Shown: positions 33,166 through 38,086 of the stretch, one piece after another | Layout of the letters: the number at the start of each line of letters is the position of its first letter | Position numbering within the stretch: position 1 is the first letter of the stretch | From: an uncultured Clostridia bacterium | GTDB taxonomy: Bacteria > Bacillota > Clostridia > Oscillospirales > Oscillospiraceae | Direction of reading: 5' to 3' | Length of the DNA stretch: 38,086 nt | NCBI GenBank assembly: GCA_945948185.1 | Contig: CAMFAL010000010.1 | Location: 1 to 38,086, forward strand | Notes under the pieces: model-generated | What the model saw: the letters and a program-made list of their open reading frames with translations, nothing else | The model's database searches: none | Told to the model about the DNA's origin: nothing | Translations under genes and position numbers: made by a program

Positions 33166-34301
33166 TCTATCTGGATAACGCGGCCACCACCCGGCCCAAG
33201 CCTCCCGGCGTGGCGGAGGCGGTGACAGCGGCCATGATGTCCTGGGGCAACTGTGGACGGGGCGCCCATGAGGAGGCTCTGGCTTCGGCCCGGGCGGTGT
33301 TCTCAGTCCGGGCGAAGCTGGCAGCTCTGTTTGGCTGCCCGCGGGCGGACCATGTGTGCTTCACCCCCAACTCCACCCAAGCCCTGAATATCGCCATCAG
33401 CGGCCTGCTGGGTCCGGGGGATCACGTGATCTCCACGGACCTGGAGCACAATTCCGTCCTGCGGCCCCTGTACCGCCTGCGGCAGCAGGGGGCGGCGGTG
33501 GATTTCGTCCCGGCGGACCGGCGGGGGCAGATCGACTATGCTGACTTCGGCCACCTGCTGCGGCCCGATACGAAGGCCGTGGTCTGTACCCATGCCTCCA
33601 ACCTGACCGGCGACATGATCGACATCGGCTGGGTGGGAGATTTCTGCCGGGCCCATGGGCTGTTGTTCATTCTGGACGCCAGCCAGACGGCGGGAGTATT
33701 CCCCATCCACATGGAAAAGCAGCACATCGACGTGGTGTGCTTCACCGGCCACAAGAGCCTGCTGGGCCCCCAGGGCACCGGCGGCCTGTGTGTCCGGGAA
33801 GGGGTAGACATCCGCCCCTTCGCCGTGGGCGGCACCGGGGTTCAGAGCTATCTGGAGACCCAGCCCACGGAATACCCCACCCGTCTGGAGGCGGGGACCC
33901 TCAACAGTCACGGCCTGGCGGGCTTGGATGCGGCGCTGGATTTTCTGGAAAAAACAGGAATTGACTCTATCCGGGCCCATGAGACGGCCCTGGCCCGCCG
34001 GTTCTATGAAGCGGTACGGCAGGCCCCTGGCATCACGGTCTACGGCGATCACAGCATGACGGAACGGGCTCCTGTGGTGACGCTGAATATCGGGGACTAT
34101 GAGTCCGGAGAGGTGGCGGACGAGCTGGCGGAGCGCTTCGGCATCGCCACCCGGCCCGGCGCCCACTGTGCGCCCCGGATGCACCGTGCCTTGGGGACCA
34201 CCGAACAGGGGGCTGTCCGGTTCTCCTGGTCGTACTTCAATACGGAGGAAGAGACTGACGCAGCGGCGGAGGCCGTCCGCATCCTGGCTACGGAGAACTG
34301 A
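33162..34301 (+). CDS. Class V aminotransferase / cysteine desulfurase, selenium-cluster type
   Basis: Protein of 379 aa. Fold-type I PLP enzyme: IYLDNAATTRPKP at the N-terminus, FTPNSTQALNIAI, EHNSVLRPLY, ILDASQTAGVFPI, the PLP lysine in CFTGHKSLLGPQGTGG, and the catalytic-Cys region RPGAHCAPRMH. It would take sulfur or selenium from cysteine/selenocysteine and hand it to the adjacent YedF. Its placement with YedF and DUF3343 matches the subgroup linked to selenium-dependent molybdenum hydroxylases rather than Fe-S cluster assembly. That specific role is inferred from context. Confidence 0.88.
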   Translation: MIYLDNAATTRPKPPGVAEAVTAAMMSWGNCGRGAHEEALASARAVFSVRAKLAALFGCPRADHVCFTPNSTQALNIAISGLLGPGDHVISTDLEHNSVLRPLYRLRQQGAAVDFVPADRRGQIDYADFGHLLRPDTKAVVCTHASNLTGDMIDIGWVGDFCRAHGLLFILDASQTAGVFPIHMEKQHIDVVCFTGHKSLLGPQGTGGLCVREGVDIRPFAVGGTGVQSYLETQPTEYPTRLEAGTLNSHGLAGLDAALDFLEKTGIDSIRAHETALARRFYEAVRQAPGITVYGDHSMTERAPVVTLNIGDYESGEVADELAERFGIATRPGAHCAPRMHRALGTTEQGAVRFSWSYFNTEEETDAAAEAVRILATEN

Positions 34302-34302
34302 C

Positions 34303-34539
34303 ATGCGCCAAAAAGAGGAGAAATGCGTGGTGACTTTCCGCACCACGGCTGCCGCCATGGAGATGGAGCGGACCTGCAAGGCCGCAGGTGTGCCGGGACG
34401 GCTGATCCCCGTTCCACGGACCATCACCGCAGGCTGCGGCATGTGCTGGGCGGCGCCCCCGTCGGCCCGGGAGGCCGTGGAGGAACTGGTAGTGGCGAAG
34501 CACTTGATGATCGACGGTATCTATGCTATCATCTTATGA
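34303..34539 (+). CDS. DUF3343-family protein
   Basis: Protein of 78 aa. It follows the DUF3343 pattern: VVTFRTTAAAMEMERTCKAA, then RLIPVPRTITAGCGMCWAAP with conserved cysteines, then a closing helix. DUF3343 proteins are regular neighbours of YedF and class V desulfurases in selenium-using Firmicutes; the role is unknown but probably in selenium or sulfur carriage. It begins one base after the desulfurase stop; the ribosome binding site (CGGAGA) lies inside the upstream gene. Confidence 0.82.
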   Translation: MRQKEEKCVVTFRTTAAAMEMERTCKAAGVPGRLIPVPRTITAGCGMCWAAPPSAREAVEELVVAKHLMIDGIYAIIL

Positions 34540-34553
34540 TCGAGGTGAGTTTG

Positions 34554-34727
34554 ATGGCGGCAAATTGTGAAGAGTGCGTACACTACGATTATGACGATGA
34601 GGCGGAGGCGTACTACTGCACCATGGACCTGGACGAGGACGAGATGGAGCGGTTTTTGCGCAGCGCCAATGACGCCTGCCCTTTCTACCGGCGGGGCGAT
34701 GACTATATGACGGCCAGGAGGCAATAG
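34554..34727 (+). CDS. Small acidic Cys-containing protein, DUF6472-like
   Basis: Protein of 57 aa. It contains four Cys arranged as Cys5-x2-Cys8 at the N-terminus, a YYC in the middle and a late CPFY, with a strongly acidic centre (DLDEDEMERFL), like the DUF6472 family of clostridia. The Cys pattern suggests metal binding. The ATG at 34554 is chosen because GAGGTGAG lies upstream; an ATG at 34536 overlaps the previous stop codon but has no good site. It is cotranscribed with the genes on both sides. Confidence 0.72.
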   Translation: MAANCEECVHYDYDDEAEAYYCTMDLDEDEMERFLRSANDACPFYRRGDDYMTARRQ

Positions 34728-34729
34728 AC

Positions 34730-35248
34730 ATGGAGCTTGTGGATCTGTACGATGAAAACCGGGTGCCCCTGGGCCGGGTGGCGGAGCGCCACGCAAAAAA
34801 GGGCCAGGGGGAGTACCGCATGGTGGTCCATGTCTGCATTTTCAACAGCCTGGGCCAGCTGCTGATCCAGCGGCGTTCCCCGGAAAAAACGGTCTGGCCG
34901 GAGCTGTGGGACGTGTCCGTCGGCGGCGGCGTGGACGCCGGGGAGACCAGCCGCCAGGGAGCTGTCCGGGAGGTCAGCGAGGAACTGGGATATGATCTGG
35001 ACTTGACCGGTCTGCGGCCTGCTGTGACAGTGAACTTCGAGGGCGGCTTTGATGATTTCTTCGTGGTGACCCGGGACCTGGACCTTCAGGGCCTGCGGCT
35101 CCAGAAGGAGGAGGTCAGCGATGTCCGCTGGGTGACGCTGGAGGAAAGTCTGGACATGCTGGACCGGGGAGAGTTCATCCCCTATCCGCCCAGCTTCCTG
35201 CAGTTTCTGTTCGAGGCCCGGGGAAGCTTCGATTTCCCGACTAAATAA
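34730..35248 (+). CDS. NUDIX hydrolase, isopentenyl-diphosphate-isomerase-like group
   Basis: Protein of 172 aa. The sequence starts ELVDLYDENRVPLGRVAER, carries YRMVVHVCIFNSLGQLLIQR, the NUDIX box GGVDAGETSRQGAVREVSEE with LGY, and a C-terminal RWVTLEE segment. This is the YfcD/IDI-like subgroup of NUDIX enzymes; the substrate is unknown and the isomerase activity is not implied. AGGAGG lies 8 bases before the ATG and overlaps the end of the preceding small gene, so it closes the yedF unit. Very strong palindromic terminator follows. Confidence 0.9.
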   Translation: MELVDLYDENRVPLGRVAERHAKKGQGEYRMVVHVCIFNSLGQLLIQRRSPEKTVWPELWDVSVGGGVDAGETSRQGAVREVSEELGYDLDLTGLRPAVTVNFEGGFDDFFVVTRDLDLQGLRLQKEEVSDVRWVTLEESLDMLDRGEFIPYPPSFLQFLFEARGSFDFPTK

Positions 35249-35283
35249 GGAAAACCGGCTCACGTGAGCCGGTTTTCCTTATT
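35244..35283. terminator. Strong bidirectional terminator
   Basis: A perfect 40-bp palindrome (20-bp arms, centre CAC/GTG) between two convergent genes, overlapping both stop codons. Confidence 0.9.
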
Positions 35284-35891
35284 CATAAGGGTGTGTCATC
35301 TTCCAGCAGATGCATCATGGAGACCTCGTAGGCGATGCGCTCCTCGGTCCCGTTGTCGGTAACTTTGTGATAGGCCCGGCTCTGGACCCGGCCTTCCAGA
35401 GAGAGGCTGTCTCCCACTCCAAGACTACTGGTCCGCACCGCCAGTTGGCCCCAGGCGATGACCGGCAGGTAATCCGCCCGGCCATACCGCCGGGGCACCG
35501 CCAGCATCAGGTCGCAGATGTTGCGGCCCAGGGGTGTCCGCCGGAAAATGGGCAGCTTGCAGAGAGAGCCCGTCAGGAGGATCTGGTTACAGGGTTCCCC
35601 AGTGCCTGGCTGGATGTCCGTGGCATAGACTGTCAGTACCAGCTTGTTGCCCACACCGCTGCGGTTGTTGAAGGAGCGAAGCTGTCCCTGGATGCGGAGA
35701 GACTCCTGACTGTCGGCCCGGTCCAGCAGCGCTTCCGGCAGGAGCACCGGAAGAATGTCCGGTGTACCGGACAGGCGGGGAACCTCCAGGAAAAAACGGT
35801 AGAACTGGGTGCCGTGGTTTTCATGGGACCACTCCGGCCCACTGACCGGACGGCCCCCCAGCAGCACGTCATTTTGGTTGTGTGTCATCAT
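35283..35891 (-). CDS. SSB-like protein with two tandem OB folds
   Basis: Protein of 202 aa. The C-terminal half is a recognisable single-strand-binding OB fold: ILLTGSLCKLPIFRRTPLGR, ICDLMLAVPRRYGRADYLPV, IAWGQLAV, then LEGRVQSRAYHK. The N-terminal half has the same layout in weaker form: VLLGGRPVSG, FYRFFLEVPRLSGTPDILPV, then IQGQLRSFNNRSG and VLTVYATDI. It therefore looks like two OB domains in one chain. It lacks the acidic C-terminal tip (DDIPF) that housekeeping SSB uses to recruit partners. The start is the ATG at 35891 behind GAGGGGTGG. It is divergent from a DUF2974 gene. Role is unknown: plasmid-, repair- or RNA-related binding are all possible. Confidence 0.78.
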   Translation of the reverse strand: MMTHNQNDVLLGGRPVSGPEWSHENHGTQFYRFFLEVPRLSGTPDILPVLLPEALLDRADSQESLRIQGQLRSFNNRSGVGNKLVLTVYATDIQPGTGEPCNQILLTGSLCKLPIFRRTPLGRNICDLMLAVPRRYGRADYLPVIAWGQLAVRTSSLGVGDSLSLEGRVQSRAYHKVTDNGTEERIAYEVSMMHLLEDDTPL

Positions 35892-35971
35892 GTTGTCCAC
35901 CCCTCGGTCGTGATGAGACATCCTATGAGGCTGGAGGTTGTAAAATGACTGTGAATTTCCGGGTGGCACTC

Positions 35972-36000
35972 TTGTGAAAGAGAAGAATTGTGGGTATAAT
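35972..36000 (+). promoter_or_regulatory. Promoter of the DUF2974 gene
   Basis: TTGTGA (35972-35977) and a perfect TATAAT (35995-36000) with a 17-bp spacer. Confidence 0.75.
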
Positions 36001-36036
36001 GAGCGCAATGTGATGATCGTGCAAGGAGGATGACCC

Positions 36037-37218
36037 ATGGCGAATTTACTGGATTACCTGGATTGGAGGGGAGATCTGACCCTGGAACAGTCCCCTTTTA
36101 ATGAGGTGGATAATCTGATTCTGGCGGAGTTATCCTTTGTGGATTTCAAGGATATCGTCCCCGGCCCCGGCGAGGGGGAGAGCGTGGTACTGCGGGAGGC
36201 GGCGGAGTCCTTTTTTGCGAAGTTTCCCCAGGGGGAGAAGATCGACATGGGCGTCCTGGTGCCCGGAGCCATTCCGGAGATGCTGCGGAAGATGGCGGAC
36301 TCCCGCCGGTTCGGCGACATGAAGCTGAACTGTTTCGTGGATCACCTGGACGTGGGAAAGGGCGAGCAGTTCGCGGCCCTTGCTATCGAGACAGGAGACA
36401 AGGGACTGTACCTCTCCTTCCGGGGAACCGACGACACCTTGGCCGGGTGGAAGGAAGATTTTGAACTGGCCTGCATGCCGGAGGTCCCCGCCCAGAAAAA
36501 GGCGGTGGCATATACCTGGGCTGTGGCGAAGCAGTTTCCACGGAAGAAGCTGCGACTGGGCGGCCACTCCAAGGGCGGCAATCTGGCGGTGTACGCCGGG
36601 GTGTTCTGCCCGGAGAATGTCCAGAAACGCATCATCGCCGTCTGGTCCAACGATGGTCCCGGCTTTCACAATGACCTGCTGGACCTTCCAGAGCACCGGC
36701 GGGTGGCGGAGCGCATCTTTTCTATTGTGCCCAAGTCCTCCGTAGTGGGGATGCTGCTGGAGCACGAGGAGGATTACACCGTGGTGGACAGCGACCAGTT
36801 GGGCTTCATGCAGCATGACGGTTTTTCCTGGCAGGTCATGGGCGACCACTTCATCACCCTGCGCCAGGTGACCCAGCAGGCGCATCTCAGTGACCAGGAA
36901 CTGCGGAAGTGGGTCCACGGATTGTCCGTGGAGCAGCGGGAGACCTTCGTCAATGCCATGTTTGATGTGTTGTCGGCTTCCGGAGCCGTGACCCTGACGG
37001 ACCTGAAGGACGACAGCTTCAAAGCTGTGGGCGCTATGATCCGGGCCATGAAGGACCTGGACAAGGAGACCCGGGACGGTCTGTGGGATTTCCTGGCCAT
37101 CCTCTTCAAGAGCAACCTGCGGATGGTGCTGGAGGGCATTCAGGAGGAAACGGAGAAAAAGCGCGGTCCCCGGCGACGGATTGGGAAGAAGAAAGAGGAA
37201 AAAAACGAAGAGAAATAA
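36037..37218 (+). CDS. DUF2974 (Mbeg1-like) alpha/beta hydrolase
   Basis: Protein of 393 aa. An N-terminal module (LLDYLDWRGDLTLEQSPFNE with VDNLILAEL) is typical of the DUF2974 family; in the middle lies the lipase-like nucleophile elbow LGGHSKGGNLAVYAG. The strand LYLSFRGTDDTLAGWKEDFE matches the RGTDDT segment of lipase-like folds. The C-terminus is basic and charged (KKRGPRRRIGKKKEEKNEEK), suggesting nucleic acid or membrane contact. There is no signal peptide, so it acts in the cytoplasm; substrate unknown. AAGGAGG precedes the ATG. It is divergent from the SSB-like gene and ends in its own terminator. Confidence 0.85.
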   Translation: MANLLDYLDWRGDLTLEQSPFNEVDNLILAELSFVDFKDIVPGPGEGESVVLREAAESFFAKFPQGEKIDMGVLVPGAIPEMLRKMADSRRFGDMKLNCFVDHLDVGKGEQFAALAIETGDKGLYLSFRGTDDTLAGWKEDFELACMPEVPAQKKAVAYTWAVAKQFPRKKLRLGGHSKGGNLAVYAGVFCPENVQKRIIAVWSNDGPGFHNDLLDLPEHRRVAERIFSIVPKSSVVGMLLEHEEDYTVVDSDQLGFMQHDGFSWQVMGDHFITLRQVTQQAHLSDQELRKWVHGLSVEQRETFVNAMFDVLSASGAVTLTDLKDDSFKAVGAMIRAMKDLDKETRDGLWDFLAILFKSNLRMVLEGIQEETEKKRGPRRRIGKKKEEKNEEK

Positions 37219-37221
37219 GTG

Positions 37222-37257
37222 CAGCTCCGCGCCGAAACCGGCGCGGGGCTGATTTTA
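37222..37257. terminator. Terminator between the DUF2974 and CAT-like genes
   Basis: A 13-bp stem with one wobble (37222-37234 with 37239-37251, loop AAAC) followed by ATTTTA; it can serve both convergent genes. Confidence 0.8.
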
Positions 37258-37269
37258 TGGAGCCAAGAA

Positions 37270-37916
37270 CTACTCGAAACTGTCTATATCCGCCTGAAGC
37301 CGCTCCAGAGACTGTCCCACGTGATAGCCGTCAGTGGCAGCATGGTGGCAGGTGAGAGAGAGCGGCAGAAAGCACCTGCCATTCCGCAGTACGAACTTCC
37401 CTGCTTCTACCGAGGGGAAAAAGTAGTCCTTCAGCCCGTAACTGTGGACAGCGAAGTGCTGAAAGGAGACCCAGGGGAAGCAGGAAACGGTGTAGGCGTT
37501 GGCGGGGGGGGTGGGGTCTCCGGCTGGGCCAGGAAGCCGCGGTTTCCGCCGTACCGGGCCCGGTTATCCAGAAAGGCCCGATAAAAGGCGGAGAAATTCG
37601 GGTCAAATTCCGTCCACATCATGGAAAAGGTATGGTCATCCTCGTGCAACACGGCGTACAGGGGCGTCAGCGAATCGTAGACGCCCAACTGTTCCCCCTG
37701 TTTCGCCAACCGAAAGGCTGGGTCATCGCTCAGATTCTTTGTCACCAGCCATAGATAGGCGGGGTAGAATTTCAGTCCGTGCTGTTTCAGAATCTGCCGC
37801 AGGGCGGTCACATCCAGCTCCACCGTCAGGGAATAGCCGGTGGGGGCCATCTGGGAGAAGCAATAAAAGGTCTGCATGCGGGGCCAGGATGCCGGGTCAA
37901 TGGGAGTAAAAGTCAT
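37270..37916 (-). pseudogene. Chloramphenicol-acetyltransferase-like gene with homopolymer frameshift
   Basis: The reading frame opens at ATG 37916 (GGAGGTG upstream) with a normal CAT-family N-terminus (MTFTPIDPASWPRMQTFYCF) and runs to a run of eight G (plus strand 37504-37511). There the frame breaks and the unbroken frame ends at 37431 after 161 codons. Removing two bases (or adding one) restores a 214-aa protein, which continues ANAYTVSCFPWVSFQHFAVH and contains the acetyltransferase active site HHAATDGYHV before the stop at 37270. So the gene is nearly intact and either recently broken, phase-variable at the G-run, or carries a sequencing error. CAT-like proteins in gut clostridia acetylate chloramphenicol or other acceptors; resistance is not implied. 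Confidence 0.82.
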
Positions 37917-37946
37917 GAGGAGCACCTCCTGAGAGTTGATGATTCC

Positions 37947-37975
37947 ATGGTAAGGCTGCTCCCGGAAAAGCGCAA
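37947..37975 (-). promoter_or_regulatory. Promoter of the CAT-like gene
   Basis: On the minus strand TTGCGC (37975-37970) and TACCAT (37952-37947) with a 17-bp spacer, 30 bp before the start codon. Confidence 0.55.
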
Positions 37976-38000
37976 GCAACGCTCCGTTGAGTGAAGAGAA

Positions 38001-38035
38001 ACAAGCCCCCTGCGGCAATGCCGCAGGGGGCTTGT
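38001..38035. terminator. Perfect hairpin adjoining the right-end repeat
   Basis: A perfect 16-bp GC-rich stem (38001-38016 with 38020-38035, loop AAT) directly abuts the terminal repeat, as the hairpin at 51-85 does on the left. It is a terminator-type structure; the gene it serves may lie outside the window. Confidence 0.65.
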
Positions 38036-38085
38036 CAGCTTGTCAAAGAACCTCGCCGGTGGCGAGGTTCTTCTGGTATAATAGG
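38035..38085. repeat. Right copy of 51-bp inverted terminal repeat
   Basis: Exact reverse complement of positions 1-51, with a perfect 12-bp internal hairpin (38046-38057 with 38061-38072) and a TATAAT-type box near its outer end. See the left copy for interpretation. Confidence 0.8.
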
Positions 38086-38086
38086 A

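Overview
The window looks like a GC-rich, low-GC-clade-related Gram-positive chromosome segment, most likely from a gut clostridium of the Oscillospiraceae/Flavonifractor type. This is inferred from strong AGGAGG-type ribosome binding sites, lysine and manganese riboswitches of Firmicutes type, an acetylase-type diaminopimelate pathway, a YedF/DUF3343 selenium-metabolism cluster and clostridial small proteins (DUF6472, DUF3783). Nearly all of it is ordinary, densely packed chromosomal coding sequence with intrinsic terminators between units. No rRNA, intact tRNA, transposase, phage module or CRISPR array was seen. Both ends lie in the same 51-bp sequence in inverted orientation (1-51 and 38035-38085). 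This is best read as a dispersed intergenic repeat at which the assembly broke.

Left part (1-6,900): a membrane-anchored XRE regulator and an M20 amidohydrolase on the minus strand, then a lysine-riboswitch-controlled dapA-dapB-dapH operon on the plus strand. A MoaE-like protein, a ComEC-like metallo-beta-lactamase protein and a small membrane protein follow. The M20 enzyme beside the acetyl-DAP operon is a candidate N-acetyl-diaminopimelate deacetylase. lysA (31058-32314) and a second lysine riboswitch in front of an NhaC-family transporter (26.7-28.7 kb) complete a dispersed lysine regulon.

Inositol region (6,930-17,160): iolE-iolB-iolD-iolG on the minus strand diverge from a ribose/inositol-type ABC transporter (binding lipoprotein, double ATPase, permease) plus a second IolG-like dehydrogenase on the plus strand, across a 526-bp regulatory gap. 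The later pathway steps (IolC, IolJ, IolA) are not in the window.

Middle (17,200-25,000): a VanY-type carboxypeptidase; a minus-strand smr-nitrilase-MGMT operon that shares a symmetric bidirectional promoter with yjbQ; a yybP-ykoY (Mn2+) riboswitch in front of a P2-type ATPase; a MerR/TipAS regulator with a 19-bp-spacer promoter; and a NUDIX-DUF3783-DUF523 operon.

Right part (25,000-38,086): a uracil permease preceded by a 21-codon U-rich leader ORF whose stop codon touches an intrinsic terminator (a pyrBI-like attenuator candidate); the lysine-riboswitch transporter with an unusual exported zinc-ribbon-like N-terminus; birA with a pair of half-size chromate transporters; lysA; a selenium cluster (yedF, class V desulfurase, DUF3343, DUF6472, NUDIX); a tandem OB-fold SSB-like protein divergent from a DUF2974 hydrolase; and a chloramphenicol-acetyltransferase-like gene broken by a G8 homopolymer frameshift.
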